The notes below the pieces were generated by a model. The model had not been told where the DNA came from and ran no database searches. It was given only the letters and a program-made list of their open reading frames with translations. 64,000 nucleotides of DNA, taken from the NCBI RefSeq assembly GCF_905163445.1, contig NC_053187.1:7130001-7194000 (forward strand), read 5' to 3'. The translations under genes and the position numbers were made by a program. Source of the stretch: Pararge aegeria. Taxonomy: Eukaryota > Arthropoda > Insecta > Lepidoptera > Nymphalidae. How positions within the stretch are numbered: the stretch's first letter is position 1; each line of letters opens with the position of its first letter. Positions 35,111-47,582 of the stretch are shown one piece after another.

Positions 35111-36821
35111 CTTCCCTATATCTATGGTCTTATTAACAAACGTTTGACAATTTACAGGGAAAATTATATAAAGGAAAGAAAAGAAATAAATAAATAAAAA
35201 AAAATAAAAATAAAAGAGAATTATGTAAATTTTTGAGGCGGGTGCTTAGGTAGGTACATTTGATTTGTTTGTGGGTGTGCGCGTGTTTGTATGCGTGTGT
35301 GTGAGCATAAAATAGAATAGAATTTTATTTTACAATACGCTTTATAGTAGTAGTAGATAGTGTTGGGTAAGCAACGTTAAACCATTGAATTAACAAAAAA
35401 CAAGAATCCTCATTCAGCTATTATTGTATGCAGTGCATTGTGTCCCAAAACAGTGAGAACTCCCCGCGCACGTTTCACTTTACACCCGCGGAATGTTGCT
35501 AGCTCACAAACTTTTTCCCATTTTCACATTTTATGGTGACCGCTTAGAACATGAGAGGTAAAATAATTACTGTCATCTGCTAATTTGTATCATCACTAAC
35601 CGTTTGTTCGAGAAACCATTCTAAAGTGGAGTGGTTTTTGTTGCTTCAATATTGGTCGTGTACACGGTTTCTGTATGTTCTTAATTCTGTGCGCTGAACA
35701 AAGTCAATCACAGCTTTTATCACTAAAATGAATGGTAATCGTTACAGGAAATAGTAGATATCGCATCGTTACTTGACTCGTTTGCAGAAGGTTAAAAGAG
35801 AAAATTTCTTTATTTTAATTTAGTCCTAGAAGTAAATAGTATAATAGAATACTTGGAACTCTCTACAACAGACCTTATGTCCAGCAGTGGTTATATAAAA
35901 AAGATGACGATGAAGCCTTAATTGAGGAATTTGCTGCTGCGACCTGAGGAGTTTTTATTGTGTAGCCCTGATCATATTCATCAGTTATACACAATATTTA
36001 ACTAAAACTGAACTAATTATCCAGTGCAAAAATAACTATCAAAATCGGTGAGCATACGACGAAAATACAAAGAATAAGTACATGTAAAGGGAATTTATTA
36101 AAATTTTGGAATGATATAAAAAATATTTGATATATGTTTAATTTTATGCAACTAACTAATTGCAAAAAAATGTTAATAGAAAAAATGTACGGAGTCACGT
36201 TGCATAGGTAGCGTTTAGTATGCTTTATTATTACATATTAGTCACTCAAAATCTTCAGAATGATAAAAAGTAAAAACTATATTTATCTCAATATCAAACT
36301 CACATTCAGAAACACCTTACAGGCTTTATATCAAATAATCATTTAATTCAAGAATATGTGTGAACATCAATATAATATAATTTAAAAAGGAGTCGAACCT
36401 TTTTTAAGTTCGTTAAAATATGCGTACTAAGCAGCTATCACACTCGCAATAATAATAATCATGAGCCGAAAGAGTTTTAAACTTTTTTAAAAACGGACAT
36501 GACTCACTGATTTGCGTTTTAATTACCGTGCATTAATATCTCACCGCCGTCCTTGAAAAGAATCTAGGGCGTGAAACACTTTTTACGAAAGCCTCCAAAA
36601 ATCAGTGCAAATATGTAACCGGTTGAATTTTTACGTTTAATTACTTTATTTCCACAAATAAATTCATCTTAAAATTAAGTATTACGTACTTCGTATATGA
36701 AACTCATTACCGCATAGGATACACTACACTACACCCGCTACTAATAAGATGTGTTAACTAAAAAATTATAGCGAATTGTCTGTGTTCGTTCTCATAGTTT
36801 ATAATAGTAATAAACAAGACA

Positions 36822-36895
36822 ACCTTCCTGGCGCAGCGGCAAGCGCTGCAGATTTAAGCTGAAAGCTCTCGGTTCGATCCCCGGCAGGGACAATT
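36822..36895 (+). mobile_element. tRNA-like SINE head
   Basis: Box A TGGCGCAGCGGCAAGCG and box B GGTTCGATCCCCGGCAGGG are well kept, followed by an A-rich stretch. Almost identical to the head at 33713, so it is a SINE rather than a tRNA gene. Confidence 0.65.
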
Positions 36896-38359
36896 TAAAA
36901 AATTAAAAATAAAAAAAAAACATGTTTTAAAGTGAACGTGCTAGATCCATTGTTTATTAAAGAAAACACAACGAAGATCCGGACACAAAATGGAGAAAAC
37001 CTAAGAAAAGAATTCAAGCTGAGCGAAAACAAGTAACACCGAGGGTGGATGATGTGACGACAACTGAAGATATACTGCGTAGAATACCGGATAACATACC
37101 TTATGACTAAAATTAATTCCTGAGAAGTGGTATAAAGTCGCGGGCAACCGCTATCTCATAAAAAGGCAGCCTTATATGTTGTTATATAATACTTCTCGAT
37201 ATTTAAATACAAGCTCGAGACATCTGGCGACGGATGTTAAAAGGTTATTTTGGGTTGAATGAATCAAAGTCACAGTAACATCCAATTATATCAGTTCGGT
37301 CTCTTTGTAAATCCATCGAGAATTTCGTCCCAACCGCATGATATACAATATGAGATAAAAATCGGCGTAAAAAATAAACGGTGTCGAAGGTTTCATGAAA
37401 TTGGCCGGTTTGCCAATATCATGTTTAACCGATGACCTTCGTGAAAAGGCATCGACATGTTAAAGGCGTGCTCAGGTTATCAGAGTTGTGTACTATTGAA
37501 ATTGAGATAAATATAGTTACTTTTAGTTCATCTTCTTCAGGTCAATAACGCCCACTGCTACTCTGTTGGAGAGGGATTAGAGACTTTGACTCGTTACTCT
37601 GCTAGACTGTGGAATGGGTCAAATACCTTTAACATTTACTATCAGAAGCTATTGATAATAGTGCCGTGTGCTGACGGCAGATCAGAATATAGTTGTAACC
37701 ACCCCTCCTCTTCCTACATGTATTCCGAAGCGAATAACGGAATATAACGTTAAAAGTATAACAAAGTCCTCTAGGCAACTCCAACTATCTTGTGCAATCA
37801 CCAACCTGTGTGCCTAGCTGGGTGATTCTGGGTAAATTGTTCCATGGGGAGAAGCCTTTAGTTTCACAGTGGGCCATTACAGACTATTGGTGATGATTGA
37901 TAGACATCGAAACAGAAAGATTAACGATCTAACCGAGGCACAGGGGTGGACCAAGGTGGCGGAGCTGTTACTGAAAAAATCTTAACAGAAATACACAATA
38001 CCTAAGCATTTTTGGCCTTACCCGGGATTCGAAACAGGCCATCGTAACCAACGAAGCAGCTCGTAGTTATTGCAAGATATAGAACGCACTCATTTAGAAA
38101 TTCCAAATATTCTTTAAATTTTTTAAGGTCCCGCTTCTCCGAGCCTCTATACAATACCATGTAAAGTATATATATTATTATGGTCTAAAAAGCAGAAAAG
38201 AAAATCAAAATTTGTGGCGCTCAAAGAAGCCTATGGAGTTCGTAAATGTATCGTAAGTAAACTTAAGCATTCGCTTCGAGAACCTAGTTTTCAAATTCTA
38301 TCTACATTATTAGTGACGCTTGACACTTCTCTTAGGGACAACATTTCAATATGGACTGC

Positions 38360-38475
38360 CCTCTGTGACTTAAACTTCGCAACTCGTTGAGATATCCCGG
38401 TTACTTAGCTCTTCTACTGAACTCTCATTTTCTTCGGGATTTCAGTTCATCGCTCGTTGAGTAATAGAGGCCCAT
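38360..38475 (-). mobile_element. Non-LTR retrotransposon fragment, family F
   Basis: CTTCGCAACTCGTTGAGATA, GCTCTTCTACTGAACTCTCA and a GTTGAGTAATAGAGGCCCAT end align in order with 52500-52670, the reverse transcriptase C-terminal fragment. Confidence 0.65.
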
Positions 38476-38510
38476 ATTTAAGGTGAGTATTTACAGGTTG
38501 AAATAAGAGT

Positions 38511-38680
38511 TAGTCCGCATATGCGGACTACATTGAATATACACTACATTTTACTAACCCTATATTTTACCCGAGAAAATGAAAGTACATTTTCTGTGCT
38601 CATTTACCGTGGAAAACTATTTTCCCGCAATTTAGTTTTAGGCATAGACTAAGTTACGCCTAAAACTAAATTGCAGGAAA
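38511..38680. repeat. Palindrome and hairpin pair
   Basis: A perfect 20-bp palindrome TAGTCCGCATATGCGGACTA (38511-38530) lies near a hairpin with 23-bp arms (38621-38643 and 38658-38680, one mismatch, 14-base loop). Possibly the remains of a MITE. Confidence 0.6.
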
Positions 38681-39235
38681 AATTGGGCCTTAGTCTGCGC
38701 AAGCTCTAAACGGCAACGCGGTGGCAGGGAAGTATGCAGTGCGGTCATTATTGCACCGATGGGCAATGCGATGTCGGGCCGCCCGGTGAATCACACCAAG
38801 CATAAAAACCTATAAAAATAGCTGTTTAATTTTTAAAATTGAGTATTAAGTTCACATTAATTGTAACAGTTTTTTAATTATTAATTCACCAAATTGTACC
38901 GCTTACCTTATCACTCTGTTGTATTTGCATTTCATAAAAAAAATCTCTGTTGACATTTATTCAAAAAATCTCACGGGCAATCTCATCCAAAAGCAAGCTA
39001 CAGGCGAAGAATAATTATAAGTCAAAATAACAAATATAACATGGATATAACTTGTGAAAGGAAAAACTGTTCTCCTATTATCTGTACTTCTTTGAGTTGG
39101 AATTTATAACACTTTCTTCTCCATTATTACTCAAAAGCCAAAATATATATTTTTTAATTCTTATAGACTCTACTCTATAAACTTCAAACCACCGCTGCAT
39201 TAACAGACACGGATAACATGCTGAGCAAAGAACCT

Positions 39236-39450
39236 TTCAAAGTCAGTCATAATCAAATATTTCCTTATTCAAATAGGCACATAAAAGGCACTTTTGATGC
39301 GTTCTTTATATAATAACTTGCATTCGTACACTTAAAACTAAAGCAACGAGGGTTCCAAACGCGCCCTGGGCTAAGAAGAAGCCCACAACAAACTTAGCCT
39401 GATGATCTTTTTGTTATTCCCATCTCATATTGTAATTTTGGAATCAAGTC
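39236..39450 (-). mobile_element. Jockey-like LINE tail, antisense
   Basis: TTCAAATAGGCAC, GGCACTTTTGATGCG, GGGTTCCAAACGCGCCCTGG and AGCCCACAACAAACTTAGCC match the reverse complement of 23330-23520. Confidence 0.8.
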
Positions 39451-39469
39451 GTTTTTCTTTTATTGTACT

Positions 39470-39870
39470 TCTAGCGTACCCAGCCCGCTACGCGGGGCTA
39501 GATTTTGCTTTAATTTATTTAAACAATAAACTTACATCATTAAATTTTTAATGTAAGTCTCATAATATATTAAATCACTTATTTCTCTCCGTATTCATTC
39601 TCTTCTAGTCTCTTCTCGAGCGGGTGAAGATCATTATCTACACCCATGTACACTCAACAATAGAATATCGTCATAGTAAATAAAAGCTGTATTTGACAGT
39701 TTGACAGTTCAAAAATAGGAGTGGATCTTCACCAAACTTTACAGGATTACTCGCCAGGTAAATCCGGAGATTCCCTGAAAGTTTCATTGAAATCGGTCGA
39801 GCCGTTTCGAAGCCTATACGGAACATACCCACACACTTTCTCTTTTATATATATAGATAGATAAATGAGC
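39470..39870 (+). mobile_element. RTE-type LINE 3' end
   Basis: It starts around TACCCAGCCCGCTACGCGGG and ends GAAATCGGTCGAGCCGTTTC, CACACTTTCTCTTTTATATA. This 3' end is common among Lepidoptera RTE-type LINEs. No coding capacity remains. Confidence 0.65.
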
Positions 39871-39889
39871 ATTTGTTTGCAATTGTAAG

Positions 39890-40085
39890 TGGTAAGTGGC
39901 TTGGCTGATGGTAAGTGACGATGCAGTCTATGATGGTAGCGTCAGCGGGCTAACCCGTAAGCGGTATGGGAGTTACATTAAGCCCATACTTATGCGGTTC
40001 CTACACACAACTTAATCGTACCGGAACGCTAAAATGCTACGCGGCACGTCGTTGCAGGCAAGGTGGTGACTAGTCACGAACCTCT
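39890..40085 (-). mobile_element. SINE, family D, antisense
   Basis: GTAAGTGACGATGCAGTCTA, AGCGGTATGGGAGTTACATT and GGCAAGGTGGTGACTAGTCA form the reverse complement of the family body. Confidence 0.75.
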
Positions 40086-41679
40086 CAACAGAAAATTAAA
40101 TATTATAATACAATGTAAATGACAGCATGTCCATCTAAAATTGAGAATAAGACTTTTAAAAGTTGTACTTCTTTTGGCGTCATGGAGAAAAGTGAGTGAG
40201 TGAATTTTTACAATGCGCGCGCACACCGACACTTGAATTTTACATCGTAAAGTTAGTTCTAGGTGGCATGAAGGCTATGTTCAAGTTGTATATTCTAGTA
40301 TTTTTATATTTAGAACACGTATTTCGTAACAGTACAAACAGTGTGAATAAATAAATATTATTACGTTGATAAAACCTTATTTATTTAAATAATATATTTT
40401 TGATTCATTTTAATATTTATCGTTAATCACTACTGCATTTTAGTTTTTTTTTTTCGCGTTTAACGCGTGTACATAAGTACCCACACTCTTTTTTAAATGT
40501 GTGGCGAAAGTCCATCTCGCTAATTAAAATACTAATTAAAAATATTTGCCTTTTTTTTTCTATAATAAATACGCTAAAAACATTTTACTACGCTCAATAT
40601 ATCTACAGCCTTACGATTGCGCAATGGTTTACTAGAGCACACTGCAAACCCACAACGCTACTTTCTTACCGGAGCGTACTTCGGACGCGTTCACACCGGC
40701 AACCGGACCAATTAATAACACAGTGTTACAATATGAATTATTTCTCCTTTAATATTATAAATACATCCTATTATAATGTTACGCAAATGCGGCAAAAAGA
40801 CGTTATACAATAAATACTGAATTTATATATCACTTATATCTTGTTCGAGATCTTTACTGCTTGAGAGGAAAGTATAGGCGCGATTTTCCATACAAATGTA
40901 TGCCCCGGTTTTCTATCTGAATAGCGCCTGTAATTTTTCGTGAAATAAAGTTCAGTCTAGGCTTCATGTCATTATACTTTTTTTTCTTCAAAAGCTAAAT
41001 ACTTTATATAATCTTAACCTCCAAAATGACCAGTAAAACACCTTTTTTATCGCCATGTTTAAAGGATTCAAAGAGAAAAATTTAAAAAAAAACATGAAAG
41101 GAAGAGAGCGAAACCTAGCTAGACTAGTCTTTCTTAAAATTTTCATGCCAAAAATAATTAAATCGGCTCAGTTCTGGATGAAAAAACATCATAATACGAA
41201 ACGATGTGTTTTGAATTTTTGTTTGTAGAATCGGTGTGAGCTACATCTGTTCCAATCCTAGGTTTAAGCTTTCCATCTTTATCATCTACGAAAGGGAAAG
41301 AGAGTTCTGGCCAGTGCCTAGTAAACCATTTATCAGCATTAAGATGTACTAAGCGATCCTAACCTAATCCTAATATATTGCAGATATATACAGCGACTTA
41401 AATAGACCCTTAACTTAGAGTAACTTTTGTACAACTTTTATTATCATTTTTAGCTCTCGTCTATTTCATCATCATATTTATCTACTCATTACCGTCTCAC
41501 TACCGAGCTCGGGTCGCCTCTCAGCACGGCAACGGTTTAGGCGGTAGTTACGCTGACCAACTGTGGATTGGTAAACTTCGCACGCATTTTGTGCAAGTTA
41601 TGGAGAGGTTCGGGCATGCAGGTTTCCTCAAGATTTTTTCTTTCACCTTTAAGACCGGACCAAGTAGATGGCCTATTGA

Positions 41680-41965
41680 TGGTTAGTGGAAAACCGTCGG
41701 CTATAAACAGAGCAACACTTCACAGGGCATGCAAGTAACACGTCCTGCAACATGCCGCCCTGTGTCCCTCAATTTGAGTCGTAGGTAACCCTTCAGACCG
41801 GAACACAGCATGTCAGCAATGCTGCTTGGCGGTAAGAAATAAGCATGGCGACAAAAAGGTATACTGCTACTTAAAACGAGTTATATTGAAGGAGTGCCAG
41901 AGTTTGAACTTGGTACCCCTGAAAAGGAAGCTGAAGCCCTAACCACTAAGCTATCACCGCTTCGC
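41680..41965 (-). repeat. Interspersed repeat, family A copy 3, plus tRNA-like remnant
   Basis: GTTAGTGGAAAACCGTC, AGCAACACTTCACAGGGCAT and CAGCAATGCTGCTTGG form the reverse complement of family A. At 41885-41965 TTTGAACTTGGTACCC and CTAACCACTAAGCTAT resemble an antisense tRNA-derived SINE head. Confidence 0.55.
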
Positions 41966-42223
41966 ATTTAATATGTAATTTAGAAAAGCCACATGAATAA
42001 CTTAATTTTTTTAGAAGTTCTAGAATTCTAACAGACGCGCACGGTCTGACGGGTACATGATATGAAAATTCAACCAACTTGGAGAAAACTAAAAGGAAGC
42101 ATCTCATTAGACATGGAAGTTTATGTTAGCAATATGATGATGCAGTAAATTAACTTAAACCTTATAAACTCCTACCTAATCACGGTAGGTTAATGTGTAA
42201 TGCAATAATTATAGGTGTTTTGC

Positions 42224-42510
42224 CGACCCAGGTGCAGTGTTGAGCATTGTGGTCTTAGAAATGCGAGGTCTTGGATTCAATTCCCGGAACAGGCAATGTA
42301 AAAATAATCCTTTTGGACGGCCGTGGGTTCGATTCCCACAGCTGGAAAATGTTTGTGTGATGAGCATGAATGTTTTTCAGTGTTGTTTATATATATTATT
42401 CATAAAAATATTCATCAGTCATCTCGGGTACTAATATCACAAATATAACACAAGCTACGCTTACTTTAGGGCCAGATGGCGATGTGTGCGTTGTCGTAGT
42501 ATATGAATTA
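42224..42510 (+). mobile_element. Two SINEs in tandem (family D head, family C copy 2)
   Basis: 42224-42305 is a tRNA-like head (CCAGGTGCAGTGTTGAG, GATTCAATTCCCGG). From about 42313, GACGGCCGTGGGTTCGATTC, GTGTGATGAGCATGAATG and GGGCCAGATGGCGATGTGTG match the reverse complement of 9640-9905. Confidence 0.75.
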
Positions 42511-42604
42511 TATGAATCATGTATTTTCTCTTGCCTGGACTGATGACAGGCATCGGTTTCGGCTAGTGGGCACCCTGCCAATAAAGATTTAGCGTTTTGA
42601 TACG

Positions 42605-42657
42605 ATAACTCCTTGAAATCGATCACGTGGAGGCCGTGATCGATTTCAACGAGTTAT
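42605..42657. repeat. Hairpin with 23-bp arms
   Basis: Arms 42605-42627 and 42635-42657 have one mismatch and a 7-base loop; the core is GAAATCGATCACG. No protein is encoded. Confidence 0.7.
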
Positions 42658-42873
42658 ATTTATATTTATTTTAAGTAGTTGAAGGTGAAGTTGAGTTGAG
42701 ACGATGGTTATGTCGGACTCCTTCAGACTAAAACCTCAACTCTTCGGCAAATGGCTGGCCCACGGGAGTGTTCGCACACATTTGCGATCTAGCCAGGTAA
42801 CAGAAAAACCATTTCCTATATTAACAATATATGGGTCCACCCGAGAATCAAACCTAGAATGCCGTGATCCGTA

Positions 42874-42924
42874 GTCAAACATTATAACCACGAATGGGAT
42901 ACATTCGTGGTTATAATGTTCGAC
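42874..42924. repeat. Hairpin with 23-bp arms
   Basis: Arms 42874-42896 and 42902-42924 have one mismatch and a 5-base loop; the core is CATTATAACCACGAATG. It adjoins an antisense tRNA-like SINE head (GAGAATCAAACC, about 42843). Confidence 0.7.
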
Positions 42925-43135
42925 TTTCTCATCAAAACTATCGAAAACACGTTCTTCTTTCCATATGGTAAAACTAACTGTATGTTAATTAATGTACACG
43001 ATTAAAGAATAGTAGAGTATTGTGAATACAATTATGTAAAGGTTCGCGCATCTTATGCTACTAGGTCAAGTTAAGCTTTAAGAAAACTAATTAATAACTC
43101 ATTAAATCAGGAAAGCTCTCGCAAAGGGTTTATTG

Positions 43136-43144
43136 TGACCTTGA
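43136..43144 (-). promoter_or_regulatory. Ftz-F1-type binding site upstream of CPR-6
   Basis: TGACCTTGA is the reverse complement of TCAAGGTCA, a perfect match to YCAAGGYCR. It lies about 95 bases upstream of the TATA box. beta-Ftz-F1 is a known ecdysone-pulse regulator of insect cuticle genes. Binding here is inferred. Confidence 0.55.
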
Positions 43145-43238
43145 AGTTGAGATCTGTCAGTGTAGTGACGTAACGTAAATGCAGTGTGTGGTGTTGAATG
43201 TTGGGCCGGTTTCGAATCGGGTGACATGGTCAGCCCAG

Positions 43239-43246
43239 TATAAAAA
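43239..43246 (+). promoter_or_regulatory. TATA box of CPR-6
   Basis: TATAAAAA lies 65 bases upstream of the ATG at 43304. A likely start lies around TTATCATAC, 30 bases on. Confidence 0.75.
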
Positions 43247-43303
43247 GTACCAGCCGACCTACAACCTTATCATACAAGTCCAGTCAATCAATACAGCATC
43301 ACC

Positions 43304-46300
43304 ATGTACTTCAAAGTAAGATTGGGTTGTTTAATTCAGATTTAAAAAATATTTTTTTTATAATCATGTAATAAATTAAAAAATCTGAATAAATATTATG
43401 AAATTGTTGCCATTGATTACATACGTGTTCTCTTTGGGTTTTTTTCAAGTCTTTTCTCGGGATAAATTCCTATGACCATCTTTGCTTGGAGCTTCTGTTA
43501 AAACTTCCTGATCGGTTTAACTTTGCCGCCGTGCATAAATAAGATGGTTTTCTTTGAGGATATAAGCTATATTTCTTGTCATATTTCGTCAAGATTTTGT
43601 ACATATTGTCTCTGAATTCCGTTGATTCAGAGACAATACGTCCAATGTGCATTTATCGACAGTATTTTTTTTGTTATATTTCAGATCGCCTTACTCAGCC
43701 TCTTAGCGGTAGCCTGCAATGCGGGTTTGATTGAAGAGGGACATGGCCATGCCGTCTCATCTCAAAGCATTGTTAGACACGACCAACCCACCCACGGAGC
43801 GACACACTATGCCCCACTTGTTGCCCACGCTGCTCCCGTTTTGACCCACTCTGCCCCAATCGTACAACACGCTGCTCCCCTGATCCACTCCGCACCCCTC
43901 GTCCAACACGTAGCCCACGCTCCAATTGCTCTGGCCCGCGCTGAACAAATTGAAGAACACGTGAGTATCATTTGAGAAATTCAAAATAAATTATTCCAAC
44001 GTAACGTGACATAAATCCGCATCTTTCGTACAAGTACGTACGCGAACGCTCTTACAAATGCTATTTGAAATTTATATCGTAATATATTAATTATACCTTT
44101 TTCATTACACCTAAAAGAATTCGTATACAGATGAACATTAAAATGCAGACTTTTTGAAGATTAATGAATATAGGTCGCATACAAATTGCAGTGTTTAACT
44201 AACACGTATAACAACTTTCTTGTCCAATCGGGAAGTCCCTTCATTTATTACTATTCTATTTGATAACGTTTGTCCATAAATTTAAACTACTATTAACATT
44301 AAAGTAGGGCACTAAATATCCGGAATGCGGTTAAATAACATTTCTTATTGCAGATCGTAGCTAAAATAGATAATTATTTATTTTATATTTTTTACTACAC
44401 GAAAATTGGTTTAAAAATAAATCTTAAGATTAACATAAAATAAAGAGTTTTTTTTCTGCTTAATTTTGCGAACAATAAAAGTGAAAGGTTTACTAAAGTG
44501 ATATGATTAAAATAAGCTCAGTCAAATACAGCTCAATTAAATGTTTGTTGAGAAATATTCACGTCGTTAAAAGACTATAGGATGTTTTGTAACTATGGAA
44601 TCGACAATCTATCATTTTAGATAATTGGCATTAACGTCTGCTAGCTCAATGTATATCATAATTCATAAGAATCGAACATTTTATTATCTGGGTTAGGGTT
44701 TACACTTGGTCGTCTTCATAGGAAAGACAATTTGCTATTTTCCTAATATCCATAAGGAAAAATTGAGCCATCTCACATAATAATCGAAATCAGTTACCAT
44801 AGCCCCAAGGCTTTGTGGTTAAGCTAAGCAAATTTTATCTTTCACGTATGGAAGTGGATATTACATGAGTATTTCAGTGGGCTTTTAACTTGTCCGATTA
44901 TAATGCTGATGAGTAGTTTATGAAGATATAAAGGCATTAAAACGTAATTATCTATCACTTTAATCACACCCTTTTTACCTAAACATTTTATAAATAAATC
45001 CATTCAACCGTATAAAATAATTTACTAAGAAAACTATGTAAGAAACAACTCTTGCGACTTGCGTGACTGTTTCAAATCTGATAAAAATAGCTTAGACATT
45101 ATTTAACACAATATAAAGGGATACTAGAGAATTTAACTGGTAATTTAACTTGAGAGACTAAAAGCCGATAATCTTTTTTGTGCATTGCATTGCACAGATT
45201 AGATTCTTGATTTAAATTATTAAAACTTATATCGTGTTTTAAACTCAACGAGCTCAGGCTTACTTAAACAATACCTATTGAGGAAACTATCTTTTTGTTC
45301 TTACTTCTACTGGCATGTTTGACTATGGATCACGAATTCCTTGGCTCAATATCTGCGTTGAGCTAAAAATTGTAACGTTTTGGGTTTTTCTGTAAAGAAA
45401 TTCTCGGAGCACTTTCTAGCACTGTGCTAGTAAATTGGCGTTAACAACCAACGTGTGTGGGTAAGAATATTAAAAAGGATGATGAGCCGATGATGATGAC
45501 AAAAAACTAGTACAACCACCAAATTATTTGTAATCACTATCACAGATTTGTAGTGAAGATATCAACTAATTGTATTTTTTAGGCCCCAGCTCACTACGAG
45601 TTCTCCTACTCAGTTGAAGACCCCCATACCGGCGATCACAAGTCCCAGCACGAGAGCCGCGAAGGAGATGTCGTCAAGGGCGAATACTCTCTGGTTCAGC
45701 CTGATGGTGCCGTGAGAACCGTCGAATACACCGCTGACGCGCACAATGGGTAAAAAAAACTCTACATAACTAAATACACTCATACTCTACATAAATCGTT
45801 TTAGCCATATATTTGAAAAAAGTAGCTGGGGGTGTTGCAAGTAGCTTTTCATAACATAACTTTATTCGCAGTGTGATTTTTAAGGCCTTTTCCAAATTAA
45901 AATCAATAATACATTTTTCCCCAAGTAAAGTTTATAGTTTTTTTCATAAAACTTACGATCATTGGAACATGGTATCTACTACTAATATATAGATACTTGT
46001 AATAAGAAGTTTTTGTATACTAGCCGGTTCTTGCGTTTTTCGTCAACATTTATTAGGTTGTTTTAGAAACATTTCTTTTCCTGCTATAAAAGGAGCTTCT
46101 GTTACTCTCTGTCATTTCAACTAACTCAATGCCAAAAATCATGTTGATTGGTTGCTTAGTTAGGGTGTGAAGGAAGGACAAGCCAACAAACAAATACACT
46201 TTCGCATTTATAATATAAGTAAGGATTCTTTGCATTTCAAGCCTGATAAATACCGACCAAAATAAATTATGTTTATACATTTAAGTATCTTTTTGAAAGT

Positions 46301-47582
46301 ATTAAAAGGTAATTATAAACTTACGATTTACCCTATACCCATCGTGCAATTTTTTGAGACAAAATATAGTTCATGTCGCTAGGCATATCTCTATATGTGT
46401 CCATAAAGCTCAAACTCACTTATGGATTCATAATTTTAGTACGCATTTTGAAACAAGGTAAGTAAGTTATTTTTGAACAATAAAATTAATGCATAAGATA
46501 TAGTTTCCAAATTAGTGCTTAAAATCTCATCAATGTATGCAGTTAACTGTAACTGGTGTAATACCAAGCAGCGAAACTTGTTCTACATCGAAAACAGTAA
46601 TGTACTCATGTGGTCTTGATTTGGAGCATGAATGCGTTCCATTATCACATGTCTGAACTTGCCGAGAGTGCGTAACATTGCGTAAGAGCACTCATGTGCG
46701 CTGTAGCCTTAGTACCAGTTTGCTCGATCGCAATCAAGGAGTCGTATTCGCATATCAAATTCTGTATCGTCAAAGTAAAATTGACCTGATGTGACTCGTG
46801 TTAGAGTCGCAAATCCTGTACTTCCGATATTTGTTTTAAACGTTCTGCCAAAATCCCGAGCTTAACAATTGTAGGCAATTTAGGACTTTAAAGTATACAA
46901 ATAAGATTCATTTTACTCCGCTGTTCAAGTTTTATCATACTCGAAAACGACACCTCGATTGCTAGCGATCAAGAATTGTACTAAGGTAGTAAATAACACT
47001 TAAGCTAGCGAGACTAACAACTAAGCTCGTAGGACGACTTGATTTATCTTTGAATAAGAAAATGCAGTTTTGGTCAATAAATTCGATAAAATCATTGCAG
47101 GGATATACCTACAACTAATATAATTTTGCAAGCCACCTATCTCTACGAGGAAAAAAATAGGCATTAAGAAATAAAAATACAAATCGCAACTTTAAAGCTA
47201 CGTGTACAGTTCGATGGATTGCTTCCTTAAATTATATAAAAGCCCTTTTGAATAATAAATCAAAAATCAAAAATCGAACAAGCTTGCATAATACACAAGC
47301 CTGCAGAATGCACAATAATCTTTATTTTCAATATTATGGCATAGTAGAATAAAACCAATCAAAAAATCTTAATCCAAAACTTTTGCAATAGTCCAAATTT
47401 TTTTATTTTTTTGTTACAGATTCAACGCCGTCGTACACAACTCTGCCCCATCAGCCCACGCTGCCCCAGCCCCCGCGGTACACGCCGCCCCTGTCGTCCA
47501 CGCAGCTCCACTGGTACACGCTGCTCCCCTGGTACACTCAGCTCCAGTTATCCACGCAACCCCATATCTGACCCACCATTAA
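43304..47582 (+). CDS. RR-2 cuticular protein CPR-6 (4 exons, 205 aa)
   Basis: Exons are 43304-43315 (MYFK), 43685-43960, 45583-45749 and 47420-47582, with the third intron in phase 2 at HNG|FNAVV. Residues 1-17 are a signal peptide (MYFKIALLSLLAVACNA). The linker (18-96) starts GLIEEGHGHAVSSQSIVRHD and continues as HAAP/HSAP repeats, ending IEEH. Residues 97-159 are the RR-2 domain (APAHYEFSYSVEDPHTGDHK, DVVKGEYSLVQPDGAVRTVE, YTADAHNGFNAVVHN), with ADAH where most members have ADDH. The C-terminal 45 residues are again HAAP/VHSAP repeats, so His-Ala-Pro repeats flank the domain on both sides. By family it is a secreted chitin-binding cuticle protein. The open frame at 47411-47608 that overlaps exon 4 is in a different frame and is a shadow. 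I see no AATAAA near the stop. Confidence 0.94.
46020..46235 (+). mobile_element. RTE-type LINE 3' end in CPR-6 intron 3
   Basis: AAAAATCATGTTGATTGGTT, GTTAGGGTGTGAAGGAAGGA and CACTTTCGCATTTATAATAT are the standard end of a Lepidoptera LINE tail. A short relative is in CPR-3 intron 1. TATAAAAGG inside it belongs to the element and is not a host promoter. Confidence 0.7.

Larger units (their letters stand above)
28758..43130. other. 14-kb gene desert between CPR-5 and CPR-6
   Basis: I find no supported host gene. The stretch is AT-rich and built largely of repeats: a Penelope-like fold-back, a tandem repeat, SINEs of families C and D, LINE tails and small palindromes, listed separately. Open frames such as 31137-31436 (-), 32062-32379 (+), 34502-34750 (-) and 40499-40813 (+) lack family resemblance and have AT-driven composition. 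Distal enhancers for the cluster could lie here but cannot be seen by eye. Confidence 0.55.

Noticed and set aside
36822..36895. Possible tRNA gene with good A and B boxes
   Set aside because: Near copies of the head occur at 33713 and elsewhere joined to SINE bodies, and I cannot form a complete acceptor stem.
46084..46092. TATAAAAGG as an internal promoter in CPR-6 intron 3
   Set aside because: It lies inside a LINE 3' tail and has no initiator at the right distance.
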